Assembly: GCF_027533625.1 (NCBI RefSeq)
Contig: NZ_JAQAGZ010000037.1
Location: 1 to 43,294, forward strand
DNA from: Paenibacillus gyeongsangnamensis
GTDB lineage: Bacteria > Bacillota > Bacilli > Paenibacillales > NBRC-103111
DNA: 43,294 nucleotides
Direction: 5' to 3'
Positions within the stretch are counted from its first letter, which is position 1; each line of letters begins with the position of its first letter. Shown here one piece after another: positions 16,846-24,893 of the stretch. The position numbers were made by a program, and so were the translations under genes. Under the pieces are notes generated by a model. The model had not been told where the DNA came from. It ran no database searches and saw only the letters and a list, made by a program, of their open reading frames with translations.

Positions 16846-17250
16846 ATGAAAAAGAAAGGACAGCTGACCGTTCAACGGAAAACGATCTACGATATCATCG
16901 TGAACTCGCCGGACCATCCGACTGCGGCGGATGTGATCGAACGGCTGAAGGAACAGGGGCTCAGCTTCGCTTACGGCACCGTGTACAACTCGCTCCGGTA
17001 TTTGACGGATACGGGCATGGTGCAGGAGCTGAAGCTTGAGGGGGACGCCGCGCGTTACGATGCGCGGACCGAGGAGCACCAGCACATCGTGTGCGTGGAG
17101 TGCGGCCGGGTGGATGAGGTATTCACCGAGGCCCCCGCTTCATGGATTCAATCCGTAGCCGAAGAGACGGGCTATTCGATCCATAAAGAACAATTCTTGT
17201 TCAAAGGAGTGTGCGCCTCATGCAGAGCTACGGGTCGGCCGGTGAATTAA
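16846..17250 (+). CDS. PerR-like Fur-family metalloregulator
   Basis: 134 aa. Fur-family repressors bind DNA with Fe(II) or Mn(II); PerR loses DNA binding when peroxide oxidises its metal-site histidines. The N-terminal winged helix is at about 8-65 (TAADVIERL, AYGTVYNSLRYLTDTGMV). All five ligands of the Bacillus PerR regulatory site have equivalents: H24, D72, H78, H80 and D90. The structural zinc site has two CxxC pairs (C83/C86 and C123/C126). It is about ten residues shorter at the N-terminus than Bacillus PerR. The start ATG 16846 has GGAGGG 7 nt upstream. Its last 31 bases overlap the next gene, so the two are translationally coupled. Zur or Fur roles are possible but the ligand set favours PerR. 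Confidence 0.82.
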   Translation: MKKKGQLTVQRKTIYDIIVNSPDHPTAADVIERLKEQGLSFAYGTVYNSLRYLTDTGMVQELKLEGDAARYDARTEEHQHIVCVECGRVDEVFTEAPASWIQSVAEETGYSIHKEQFLFKGVCASCRATGRPVN

Positions 17251-17981
17251 GCAGCGGACCGGCGCTGAACGGGATGCTGCATGAAGAGCAGGAAGGTCCC
17301 AGCTGCTGCCGTCTGACGCAGCGTGTCGTCATCATCAGCCCAACGCCGGCTGCCCTGCATGAGCTCATCCGCGAGCTGACGGCCCGATGCTACGACGTGT
17401 TGGTGCTGCACCGCCCGGATCCGGAGACGATCCGCAGCCTGAGGACCGAGCTGGTTATCGTTGACCGGACGCATGACGGGGAAGCGCCGGAGGACCCGGC
17501 GGGGGCTTCGTCCTTCCTGCCGACGCTGCATCTTCTAGCCGAGAACGCGGGGAGACGGCCGGATGCGTATAACGATTTTTATTTGAACTGGCCGGTTCCG
17601 GTGGCCGAGATGGTCGGACACATCCGCCGCCTGACGCAGCTGAATCCGGGCAGTGCCAGCCGGGTCGACGGACAGAAGCGGCTCAAGGATCTGACCGTCG
17701 ACGTCAAGCGGATGGCCGTATACCGCGGCGGCTCGCGGATCGAGCTGACGAAGACGGAGTTCGAGCTGCTGCGCCACCTGCTGGATGCGTCCGGGACGGT
17801 GCTTACTCGGCAGGAGCTGATGGATCATGTGTGGGGCGAGCATTACTTTGGCGGGAGCAATACGGTGGACGTCCATTTGAAGAGCTTGCGCCAGAAGCTT
17901 GGCGATAATCCGAAGGTACCGCGCTATATCGCTACCGTCAGAGGCGTAGGCTACCGGATCTTCGATGAGGCGACCTCCTGA
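17220..17981 (+). CDS. Atypical OmpR-like winged-helix regulator
   Basis: 253 aa. The C-terminal 100 residues are a clear OmpR/PhoB trans-activation domain (RIELTKTEFELLRHLLDA, LTRQELMDHVWGE, NTVDVHLKSLRQKLG, IATVRGVGYRI). The N-terminal part keeps a receiver-like alternation, and D82 (LVIVDRT) sits where a phosphoacceptor would be. The acidic pair after beta-1 is absent (RVVIISPTP), and the invariant Lys before Pro is replaced (FYLNWPVPVAEM). Normal phosphorylation is therefore doubtful, and no histidine kinase is adjacent. The start is ATG 17220, with AAGGAG 10 nt upstream inside the PerR-like gene; a GTG at 17211 is too close to that site. It probably works with the PerR-like repressor in stress control (inference). 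Confidence 0.8.
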   Translation: MQSYGSAGELSSGPALNGMLHEEQEGPSCCRLTQRVVIISPTPAALHELIRELTARCYDVLVLHRPDPETIRSLRTELVIVDRTHDGEAPEDPAGASSFLPTLHLLAENAGRRPDAYNDFYLNWPVPVAEMVGHIRRLTQLNPGSASRVDGQKRLKDLTVDVKRMAVYRGGSRIELTKTEFELLRHLLDASGTVLTRQELMDHVWGEHYFGGSNTVDVHLKSLRQKLGDNPKVPRYIATVRGVGYRIFDEATS

Positions 17982-18078
17982 GGCGGGGGATGGAACCTGT
18001 CGGCGGCGGCGGAAGCCCTTTGAGCCGCTTAAGGCTAGTGACGTGCTGTGAAACGCATTCCGCCGTTTAACGGACAAC

Positions 18079-18126
18079 AGGGTCTTATTCGAGGATGGCA
18101 TCGCCATCCTGCGGATAAGACCCTTT
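18079..18126 (-). terminator. Shared convergent terminator
   Basis: A long hairpin: AGGGTCTTAT pairs with ATAAGACCCT and GAGGATGGC with GCCATCCT inside it. Several T residues follow on the plus strand, and A residues on the other side serve the minus strand. It separates the winged-helix regulator gene from phyH. Confidence 0.8.
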
Positions 18127-18135
18127 TTGCGGAAT

Positions 18136-19005
18136 CTAGCATTCCGCACCGGTCATTTCGTTCGTAAACATCCGCTTGTATTCCTGCGGCGTCAGTTTCT
18201 TCGCGGATACCGGGGCGTAGTGAATCTGAAGGGCACGGCGGCGCTTGGCGGAAAAGTTCGGCGGCGTCCCGTGATGGAGCAAGCCTGAGAAGATCAGCAG
18301 ACCACCCGGCTTGAGCGGAACGGCGACATCGCGCTCCACCTGCACGGCCGCGTCGCAGAGCTGCCAGTCCCGCTCGGCATAGTGCGGTACCGCACCCTCC
18401 CGGTGGGAGCAGGGGATCACATGCATGCAGCCATTGTCGAGCTCCGCCGGGTCCAGCGCGATCCAGAAGCCGATAACGGACTTGTCGAACGCCAGCGGAC
18501 CATACGCCATGTCCTGGTGCCACGGCTTCTCCGCGCCGCCCGTCGGCGGCTTCAGGATAGCCTGGTCCTGGGCGACCTTGGCTTTTTCGCCGAACAGCTT
18601 CTCCAAAGCTGCGGCAATGGACGGATGGTGCGCGATCGCATGCAGCCGCGGCTCATGTTCGATGTAATCGCTTACCTTCCGGGCAGCAAGTTCGATCTCC
18701 TCCATCGTACGGAGCTCGCTTCGCGGCTTCACGAATTGGATTTTCGCACCGGTCGAAGCTCCGGACAAGATATCCATGATAGCCTCCAGGGACGAGCGCA
18801 CCTCCGATTCAATCAATGCCTGCTCCACCACCAGGTAACCTTGCTCCCAGAACTGCTTCACGTGGGCTTCCGTGATCTCTTCCAGACTAGCCGCGCTGGC
18901 TTGAGCCAGCCGATCATAGCGGTATAACCGGGAGGCAACCGATTGCGCGAGCTCCCATTCGTCCTCGTTCTCGTAAGCGTACAGCGTCTTCTTTTCCTCC
19001 GGCAT
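18136..19005 (-). CDS. PhyH-family Fe(II)/2-oxoglutarate dioxygenase
   Basis: 289 aa non-haem iron oxygenase of the phytanoyl-CoA dioxygenase superfamily, which hydroxylates small molecules using O2 and 2-oxoglutarate. The 2-His-1-Asp iron site is visible: H163 and D165 in PWHQDMAYG, then a distal His in LLHHGTPPN (244/245), with arginines at about 255-257 placed to hold 2-oxoglutarate. GFWIALDPAELDNGCMHVIPCSHREG is the usual core strand signature. The N-terminal 45 residues are an extra helical stretch. ATG 19005 has GGAGGG about 12 nt upstream, and a promoter lies at 19048-19075. It follows an AraC regulator gene on the same strand by 142 bases. The substrate cannot be read from sequence. 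Confidence 0.87.
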   Translation of the reverse strand: MPEEKKTLYAYENEDEWELAQSVASRLYRYDRLAQASAASLEEITEAHVKQFWEQGYLVVEQALIESEVRSSLEAIMDILSGASTGAKIQFVKPRSELRTMEEIELAARKVSDYIEHEPRLHAIAHHPSIAAALEKLFGEKAKVAQDQAILKPPTGGAEKPWHQDMAYGPLAFDKSVIGFWIALDPAELDNGCMHVIPCSHREGAVPHYAERDWQLCDAAVQVERDVAVPLKPGGLLIFSGLLHHGTPPNFSAKRRRALQIHYAPVSAKKLTPQEYKRMFTNEMTGAEC

Positions 19006-19047
19006 GACGGTTGTTCACCCTCCTCACGAGTTCGTTTGCTTGCCTCT

Positions 19048-19075
19048 ATCATACGGGATGGGAAGGTTTCGTGAA
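19048..19075 (-). promoter_or_regulatory. Promoter for phyH
   Basis: On the minus strand TTCACG, 16-nt spacer, TATGAT, ending about 42 bases before the start codon. A short hairpin ATCCTCC/GGAGGAT at 19114-19136 upstream may terminate the AraC transcript. Confidence 0.5.
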
Positions 19076-19147
19076 CATGGCCTGAGGCTGCGAGGATTTG
19101 TACTTACCCGGCGATCCTCCGCCCGGAATGGAGGATGCTCTTATCCG

Positions 19148-19975
19148 TCAGCCGTGCGGCTTCGGCGGGTCCGTCTCCAGCAGGTAGGCCGACGGCGGTA
19201 CGCCGTAATGCTTCTTGAACTGCTTGCTGAAAAGGAACACGGACGCATAACCGAGCGCATCCGCCACCTGGGATACGTTCATCGTCGTTTCGCTCAGTAA
19301 ATGCTTGGCCCGCTGCAGACGAATGCGCGTGACATTTTCTTTGAGCGGCGAGCCCGTCGCCTTCTTGAAGAGCCGATTCAAATAAGCGGGCGTCAGGCCG
19401 ACCAGCTCGGCCAGCTCCTCGTGAGGCAGCCTTCTTCCGGCCTCCTCATGGAGGCGGTGCAGCACACGCGCAACCGCCTGCCGCTGCTTCCGCGACAGCG
19501 CCGAAGCCGGTTCCGGCTCCTCCCGGCAGCGGTACAGCCGGATCAGGATTTGCTTCAGCACGCCGTCGAATTCCTGCTCCGTCCATGCATCTTGCCTGAA
19601 GCGGATCCCGAGCGCCTGATGCAGCAGCCGTTCCAGCTCGCCGCGTTCCTCGACGTAAACGACGCGCTCCGGCAGCAGGTCTCCCTTGGGTTCCGCCGCA
19701 CAGCCGGGCAGGGGAATGAGTCCAAAATGAATATAGACGACCGTCAGCCGGTCTTCGGCATCCTGCTCCGCCGCCGGCTGGTCTCCCGGATGCAACACGA
19801 AGCAGGCTCCGGGACGAAGCGGATACGTCCGGCCGCCGAGAACCATCTTCCCGCTGCCCGACAGCACGCACCATAAATCGTAATCCGCGAGCGGCGCGGG
19901 CCGCCAATTCCAGCCGATCTCGCAGCGCGCCTTGCCGCTGTTCCCGCTGTCGGTCAGCGTATACGCCATTCGCAT
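19148..19975 (-). CDS. AraC-family transcriptional regulator
   Basis: 275 aa. The N-terminal cupin-like sensor includes GSGKMVLGGRTYPLRPGACFVLHPGD, as in sugar-sensing AraC proteins. The C-terminal double helix-turn-helix reads HEELAELVGLTPAYLNRLFKKATG and NVSQVADALGYASVFLFSKQFKKHYGVPPSAY, the family signature. Start ATG 19975 is preceded by AAGGAGG with 8 nt spacing. It lies just upstream of phyH in the same direction. This suggests it controls the oxygenase; the target is inferred from adjacency only. Confidence 0.92.
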   Translation of the reverse strand: MRMAYTLTDSGNSGKARCEIGWNWRPAPLADYDLWCVLSGSGKMVLGGRTYPLRPGACFVLHPGDQPAAEQDAEDRLTVVYIHFGLIPLPGCAAEPKGDLLPERVVYVEERGELERLLHQALGIRFRQDAWTEQEFDGVLKQILIRLYRCREEPEPASALSRKQRQAVARVLHRLHEEAGRRLPHEELAELVGLTPAYLNRLFKKATGSPLKENVTRIRLQRAKHLLSETTMNVSQVADALGYASVFLFSKQFKKHYGVPPSAYLLETDPPKPHG

Positions 19976-20292
19976 GAACGAGCCTCCTTTTCCCGAACGC
20001 CCTTCCGAAGCCGTCCGGTTTCATGATTCCATTATATAGGCAGGGATGGAAGGCATATAGGTCTCCAATACCAAATAATAGGAATCTAAATTTAATTTTA
20101 TTTGATTTATGTTTACTTTTCATAGCTTGGATTTTGGATCTTATGGTAGAATTAAACAAGGTGATAGGTATATGGAACTATATTTTATAGAATTACGTCT
20201 GCAGCGTAACAGGCTTCGGCGTCTCACCCCGGATGGAAACAAGGGCGGAGCCGAGAGCTGACATATGCGATAATGGAGAAACGGAGGGCATC
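19976..20292. other. Gene-free region upstream of araC and the small peptide gene
   Basis: About 317 bases holding the divergent control regions. It is A+T-rich at 20050-20160. No convincing promoter pair was found on either strand, and no riboswitch-like structure was recognised. Confidence 0.4.
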
Positions 20293-20445
20293 ATGCTGAA
20301 GAAAAGTTCCGGACCGATCCAATTGGACATAAACAAAATTGTTGCTCAACTAAATTTGAACCCGGAAGGATTAAAAGACGTGCTAAGACCCAATTTATGT
20401 CCTGACGGTTCATCCACCCAATCCGTTTGTGTGAAATCGACATAG
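20293..20445 (+). CDS. 50-aa peptide with a Ser/Thr/Cys-rich C-terminus, unknown
   Basis: Start ATG 20293 has GGAGGG 4 nt upstream. The peptide has a polar helical N-terminal half (IQLDINKIVAQLNLNPEGL) and a C-terminal stretch NLCPDGSSTQSVCVKST with two Cys, four Ser and two Thr. The layout of an acidic/amphipathic leader with an LD pair plus a Cys/Ser/Thr-rich tail resembles a ribosomal peptide precursor. However, no modification, protease or transporter gene is nearby. It may simply be a small cytosolic or spore-associated peptide. The family was not recognised. Confidence 0.45.
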   Translation: MLKKSSGPIQLDINKIVAQLNLNPEGLKDVLRPNLCPDGSSTQSVCVKST

Positions 20446-20582
20446 CTTAAATTAACAAATAATGGACAGTGTCCGTTTCACTGCATGGGCTCGGGTCTGT
20501 GAGAGTACGGTTCATTCTCCTAAAGCGATAGGAACAGGCTCGGGTGGTCGGCAGGGAAACCGGCGGGAAGGATAGGGTGCGA

Positions 20583-21170
20583 ATGAAGACGAGACGCCAA
20601 GCAGCCACCAGGAAGGCTCCGCGCCGTTCCGCACAGGGGGGTGCCTATCCGCCGCATCTGAATACGGCGGAGATTCGAGGGTTGTTCAATCCGTTCGGAG
20701 GCTTCAGTCCGTTTGGCTTCAGCACGACGGCAGGCGGAGCCGCAGCCGCAGCCGGTCCGGGAGTTGCAGCGACCGAAGCGGCTGCGGGCTCCGGAGGGGC
20801 AGGCCTAGGTTTCGGCGCCTTGTACAACAAGGTAGGCGGACTGGATGGCATCATTTCGACGATGGGGAAGGTCCAGAAGATGTTCACGATCATCCGCCAG
20901 TTCGGACCGATCTTCAAAATGTTCGGCAGCTTCGGAGGCTTCGGCTTCGGAGGCGGAGGCGGAGGCGCGAAGGCGGCCACGGCCAGCTTGCCGAGCCGCA
21001 AGGCCGGCGGCGCGAGGGGACGCAAGCGAACGGCCCCGGCGGCCGGAGCAAGCGCACGCAGCCGCAGCAGCGCGGCGGCGCCGAAGGCGCGCACGGCGAG
21101 CGCGTCAGGCGGGCGGGCGCCGCAGCTGCGGCGCAGCGCAAGCGGCAAAAAAACCGGAAAAGCGGTTTAA
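20583..21170 (+). CDS. Gly/Ala-rich basic protein, YqfQ/VrrA-like (spore-associated?)
   Basis: 195 aa. It begins with an Arg/Lys-rich segment, then an Asn-Pro-Phe-Gly-rich stretch (FNPFGGFSPFGF) and an Ala/Gly run. A conserved-looking amphipathic segment follows at about 98-130 (GGLDGIISTMGKVQKM, then FTIIRQFGPIFKMFGSFGGF). A Gly-rich run and a histone-H1-like Lys/Arg/Ala/Ser tail complete it. The GGLDGI...MF...FGPIFKMF block resembles the YqfQ/VrrA-type proteins of Bacillales, some of which are spore coat linked. ATG 20583 has AGGG 5 nt upstream. The stop lies in the loop of its own terminator. Low-complexity composition makes homology uncertain; a DNA-binding or coat role is inference. Confidence 0.5.
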   Translation: MKTRRQAATRKAPRRSAQGGAYPPHLNTAEIRGLFNPFGGFSPFGFSTTAGGAAAAAGPGVAATEAAAGSGGAGLGFGALYNKVGGLDGIISTMGKVQKMFTIIRQFGPIFKMFGSFGGFGFGGGGGGAKAATASLPSRKAGGARGRKRTAPAAGASARSRSSAAAPKARTASASGGRAPQLRRSASGKKTGKAV

Positions 21171-21187
21171 GCTTTTCCGGTTTTTTG
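21150..21187 (+). terminator. Terminator of the Gly/Ala-rich protein gene
   Basis: AAACCGGAAAAGC and GCTTTTCCGGTTT pair around GGTTTAA, with A and T runs on either side. The TAA stop (21168-21170) is in the loop. It can also serve the convergent hisK gene. Confidence 0.9.
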
Positions 21188-21229
21188 TTGCTCCGGGCGC
21201 GATCCGGGTCTCACCTTGCGGCTTTCGTC

Positions 21230-22036
21230 TTACAGCGGAACCGTCTGCGGACGCTTCTCCTTAAAATAAACCCACTCGCGGAAACCGATTTCCTTCAGCC
21301 GCTTCGCGACGAGCTCCCAGTCGTCCCCGACCCGCTCGGGCTTGTGGGCGTCGGAGCCGAAGGTCACCTTCACGCCGTAATGCAGCGCCCGCTCGAGAAT
21401 TGCGTCGATCGGATACCAGCCGCCGCAGTCCTTCGTTTTGCCCGAAGTATTGATCTCGATCGCAACGCCCTGCTCCCCGATCAGCTTCAGGGTATGGTCG
21501 ACCGCTTCCGTCTGAATATCCGAGAATGCCGGGTAGAAGCCGCGCATGGCGTCGATATGCCCGAGAATTTGAAACATGCCGCTGCGGGCGGACTGGGAGA
21601 TCAGGTCGTAATAGATTTCCTTCTGCTCGACCTTCTGCTTCTCGGTTAGTCCGTTCCAGCGCTTCCGGTTAAAGATGCTGACGCCGCCCGACAAATGAAC
21701 GGAGCCGATAATATAGTCGAACGGATAGTTCTCGTACACCTTGCGGTATACCTCCGCATGCTCGGGGAAGAAATCCGACTCCACGCCGAGCAGGACATCG
21801 ATGCGGTCCCGGTATTCCTCCTTGAGCTTCAGCACTTCTTCTACATAACGCGCAAACTCGCTCTTCGCCATCGCGATGCCGGGCTGCTCCCGGTCCTTGC
21901 TGCTTGCAAAATAAGGCGAATGATCGGAGATCCCGATCACCTGCAGCCCGTGCCGGATGCCGGCCTCCACATAATCGCGGATCGTGCCGATCGCGTGGCC
22001 GCACCGCTCATGATGGGTATGCAAATCGAATTTCAT
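21230..22036 (-). CDS. hisK: Histidinol-phosphatase, PHP superfamily
   Basis: 268 aa. It hydrolyses L-histidinol phosphate to L-histidinol in histidine biosynthesis, using a trinuclear metal site. PHP motifs are visible: DLHTHHERCGHA at residues 4-15 (motif I), GISDHSPYF (motif II), GVESDFFP and GSVHLSGG (motif III region), GHIDAMRGF, EINTSGK, and VTFGSDAHKPERVG near the C-terminus (motif IV). The length matches bacterial HisK/HisJ. Start ATG 22036 has GGAAGGG 7 nt upstream. Other his genes are not in the window. It follows a LysR gene on the same strand by 79 bases. Confidence 0.85.
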   Translation of the reverse strand: MKFDLHTHHERCGHAIGTIRDYVEAGIRHGLQVIGISDHSPYFASSKDREQPGIAMAKSEFARYVEEVLKLKEEYRDRIDVLLGVESDFFPEHAEVYRKVYENYPFDYIIGSVHLSGGVSIFNRKRWNGLTEKQKVEQKEIYYDLISQSARSGMFQILGHIDAMRGFYPAFSDIQTEAVDHTLKLIGEQGVAIEINTSGKTKDCGGWYPIDAILERALHYGVKVTFGSDAHKPERVGDDWELVAKRLKEIGFREWVYFKEKRPQTVPL

Positions 22037-22115
22037 GCGAGATCCCTTCCTTTCAGCAGATGTCCCCGGCAGCTTGCCCTTAGAATCGCCGCTAGGCGTC
22101 CAGGGTCCGCCGGTC

Positions 22116-23018
22116 TCATTCCGAACCGATGAACTGCGTTTCCTGCATGCCCTTGAGATCCTGCAAAAACTGATGCAGCGCCGAGCTTAAATAGCGTCCC
22201 GATTTGTATACGACGCCGACGGGGTGGCTGATCTCCAGCTCGTTGACTTTGACCATCTTCAGCGTTCCGAGCTTCAGCTCGTTTTGAATCGACAGCTTGG
22301 AGATGATCGCCGCGCCGAGGTTGAGCTCGACCATCCGCTTCACTTCCTCGCTGCTGGACAGCTCCATCACGACATTCGGCATAATCGACAGCTGCTTGAA
22401 AATTTGATCGACGAACCGCCGTCCGGCCGTCTCCGGCGAGAGCATGATGAGCGGCAGATTCTGCAGCCGCTCGATCGGCACATGTCCGTAGCGGGCCAGC
22501 GGATGGAGCGGCGAGACGACCAGCTCGAACGTGTCATAATACAGCACCGAGCTCTCAAGCGCCGGATGCTTGTCGAACAAATAAGTGATGCCGATGTCGA
22601 TCGAGCCGTTCTCGACGCTGTGCATAATTTGCGAGGTCGTCATCGAATGAATCGTCGTCTTGATCAGCGGGAACTGATTCTGAAAGTAGGACAGCACCCG
22701 CGGCAGGATCATGATGGCGATCGACGTCGTCGTGCCCAGGTGAATGTGGCCTTGCGGCGTCTGGCTCAAGTCGGCGAGCCGCTGCTTCAAGTCTTCCACC
22801 GTCTGCAGGATCATTTCCGCATGCTCCAGAAACACCTTGCCGCTGTCGGTCAGCGTGACGGGCTGGTTCCGGTCGATCAGCGTCGTCTTGAACTCGTCCT
22901 CCAGACTCTTGATCTGGGCCGAGACCGCCGGCTGCGTCAGATTCAGCACCTCGCCCGCCTTGCGGAAGCTCATCGTTTTCGAGATGGTAATTAGGGTTTC
23001 CAATTGATTTAAATTCAC
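22116..23018 (-). CDS. LysR-family transcriptional regulator (CysL/CbbR-like)
   Basis: 300 aa. GTG 23018 is chosen because AAGGAGG lies 6 nt before it; a longer frame has no ribosome site. The N-terminal HTH reads SFRKAGEVLNLTQPAVSAQIKSLEDEF, and the effector domain includes IHLGTTTSIAIMILPRVLSYF, GSIDIGITYL and ELVVSPLHPLA. It is divergent from the DHA2 efflux gene at 23310 with 291 bases between, and upstream of hisK on the same strand. Whether it controls either is unknown, since the efflux gene has its own PadR. Confidence 0.9.
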   Translation of the reverse strand: MNLNQLETLITISKTMSFRKAGEVLNLTQPAVSAQIKSLEDEFKTTLIDRNQPVTLTDSGKVFLEHAEMILQTVEDLKQRLADLSQTPQGHIHLGTTTSIAIMILPRVLSYFQNQFPLIKTTIHSMTTSQIMHSVENGSIDIGITYLFDKHPALESSVLYYDTFELVVSPLHPLARYGHVPIERLQNLPLIMLSPETAGRRFVDQIFKQLSIMPNVVMELSSSEEVKRMVELNLGAAIISKLSIQNELKLGTLKMVKVNELEISHPVGVVYKSGRYLSSALHQFLQDLKGMQETQFIGSE

Positions 23019-23239
23019 GTCGTTCCTCCTTCTCCCGAGGTATGAACGTGCGTACTCGGTCACTTCCGGTTAAACAAGCCTAAGTCCGTTTATCCAGAAT
23101 AAGTAATTTTTATCGTTTTTGGCAAAAATATAAATGGTTTTTCTTGAATAGTACCATTATATGATACTTGAATCCGGAGGGCAAACGGAGCTGGCTGAGG
23201 AGCATAAATATAAAGTTTGTAAAATTGTGTTTGTTCGTC

Positions 23240-23267
23240 TTGTCAATTACTCAAATTTGAGTATAAT
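23240..23267 (+). promoter_or_regulatory. Promoter and 16-bp palindromic operator of the MFS-padR operon
   Basis: TTGTCA (23240-23245), 16-nt spacer, TATAAT (23262-23267). The perfect palindrome TACTCAAATTTGAGTA (23248-23263) fills the spacer and touches the -10, an arrangement suited to repression. The PadR protein encoded downstream in the same operon is the likely ligand-responsive repressor (inference). Confidence 0.72.
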
Positions 23268-23309
23268 AACGAGAGTGAACTAAACAACTGTTTAAGGAGA
23301 TGAATATCC

Positions 23310-24878
23310 ATGACGCAAAAGAAGTCCAATACGACGTGGACCGTCGTCGGACTTATGCTCGGGCTGCTGCTGGCTTCGCTCGACCAGACGATCGTATCTA
23401 CGGCGATGCCGACGATCATCGGTAAATTGGGAGGGCTCGATAAATATGTATGGGTCTTTTCCGCTTATTTGATTGCGAACGTCGTATCGATGCCGGTCTT
23501 CGGCAAGCTGGGAGACATGTACGGACGCAAGCTGTTTTTCCTGCTCGGCATCGCGGTGTTCATGATCGGCTCCGCGCTGTGCGGCACCTCGACGACCATG
23601 ACGCAGCTCATCGTATACCGGGCCATTCAGGGCATCGGCGGCGGTGCATTGATGCCGATCGTGTTCACCATTATTTTCGATATCTTTCCTCCAGAGAAAC
23701 GGGGCAAAATGCAGGGCCTCTTCGGCGCCGTATTCGGCATATCCAGCGTACTCGGGCCGCTGGCCGGGGCTTACTTCACGGACCATGTGAACTGGACCTG
23801 GATTTTTTACATCAACCTGCCGCTCGGCGTCGTGTCGCTCATTCTGATCGCTTTATTCTACCATCCGGTGCTGCCGAACAATCCGAACCAGAAGATCGAT
23901 TGGCTCGGAACGGTCGTATTCGCGGCTTCCATGCTGTGCTTGATGTTCGGGCTGGAGCTCGGAGGCAAGGAGTACGCTTGGGGCTCCGGGCAAATTATCG
24001 GCCTGCTGGCGGCGGCTGCGGTGCTTCTCGCGCTGTTCGTTTTCATTGAGAGCAAGGCGGCTTCGCCGATCGTTCCGCTCAAGCTGTTCGGCAACCGGCT
24101 GTTCACCACATCCATGGGCGTATGTTTTTTCTACGGCGCGCTGATGTTGTCCGCAGCAACGTATATTCCGCTCTTCGTGCAAGGGGTGTACCAAGGCTCG
24201 GCGACGAGCGCCGGCCTCGTATTGACGCCGATGATGCTCGGGGTCGTCGCCAGCAGCGCGCTGGGCGGGCGCTTCCTGGGCAAGCTTTCTTACCGAAACA
24301 TACTTATCTTCTCCGCGCTGCTGCTGCTGGTAGCGACCTCGCTGCTCGGTACGGTATCCGTCAATACGCCGCGCTGGCTGGTGACGCTTTATATGATCAT
24401 GATGGGTCTGGGGATCGGCACCTCCTTCCCGGTTACCTCGATGTCGGCGCTGCACCAGGTCGATCCCCGCTTCCGCGGTGTCGTTACGTCGCTGGTCGCA
24501 TTCTTCCGTTCGATCGGCTCGACCGTCGGCGTCACGGTCCTCGGGACCGTGCAGGCCAGCGCGCTGAAGAACCGGCTCGCGGAGCTGCTGCCCGGCGGAG
24601 GAGGAGCGCAAACGCCGGCGGATCCGCGGGCGCTGCTCTCGCCGGAATTTCAGGCGCATATTCCAAAGGAGATCATGCAGAAGCTCGTTACGGGACTTGC
24701 CGATTCCATCGGCTTCGTGTTCCAAGTGACGATTATTATGGCTGTTATCGCGTTCATCTTCGTACTGCTGATGGGCAAGGCCAAGCTGGAAATTCCGGCA
24801 GCCAGGGGGCCACAGCAGGGAACGGGCCGTCCGGGCGGAGCCCAGGCGCCATCGCCTCAGGTCAGACCGCAAGATTAG
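23310..24878 (+). CDS. DHA2-family (EmrB/QacA) drug:H+ antiporter
   Basis: 522 aa MFS protein with about 14 predicted transmembrane helices, the DHA2 number. Signatures are LASLDQTIVSTAMPTI in helix 1 (motif D1), GKLGDMYGRKLFF (motif A), VYRAIQGIGGGALMPI (motif B) and VFGISSVLGPLAGAYF (motif C, typical of antiporters). The C-terminal 40 residues are a Pro/Gly/Gln-rich cytosolic tail. The start ATG has AAGGAGATG 8 nt upstream. It is followed after 15 bases by padR, so the two form an operon under a palindrome-bearing promoter. Likely exports hydrophobic toxins or antibiotics; the substrate is unknown. Confidence 0.93.
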   Translation: MTQKKSNTTWTVVGLMLGLLLASLDQTIVSTAMPTIIGKLGGLDKYVWVFSAYLIANVVSMPVFGKLGDMYGRKLFFLLGIAVFMIGSALCGTSTTMTQLIVYRAIQGIGGGALMPIVFTIIFDIFPPEKRGKMQGLFGAVFGISSVLGPLAGAYFTDHVNWTWIFYINLPLGVVSLILIALFYHPVLPNNPNQKIDWLGTVVFAASMLCLMFGLELGGKEYAWGSGQIIGLLAAAAVLLALFVFIESKAASPIVPLKLFGNRLFTTSMGVCFFYGALMLSAATYIPLFVQGVYQGSATSAGLVLTPMMLGVVASSALGGRFLGKLSYRNILIFSALLLLVATSLLGTVSVNTPRWLVTLYMIMMGLGIGTSFPVTSMSALHQVDPRFRGVVTSLVAFFRSIGSTVGVTVLGTVQASALKNRLAELLPGGGGAQTPADPRALLSPEFQAHIPKEIMQKLVTGLADSIGFVFQVTIIMAVIAFIFVLLMGKAKLEIPAARGPQQGTGRPGGAQAPSPQVRPQD

Positions 24879-24893
24879 GGCGGGTGACGACGA

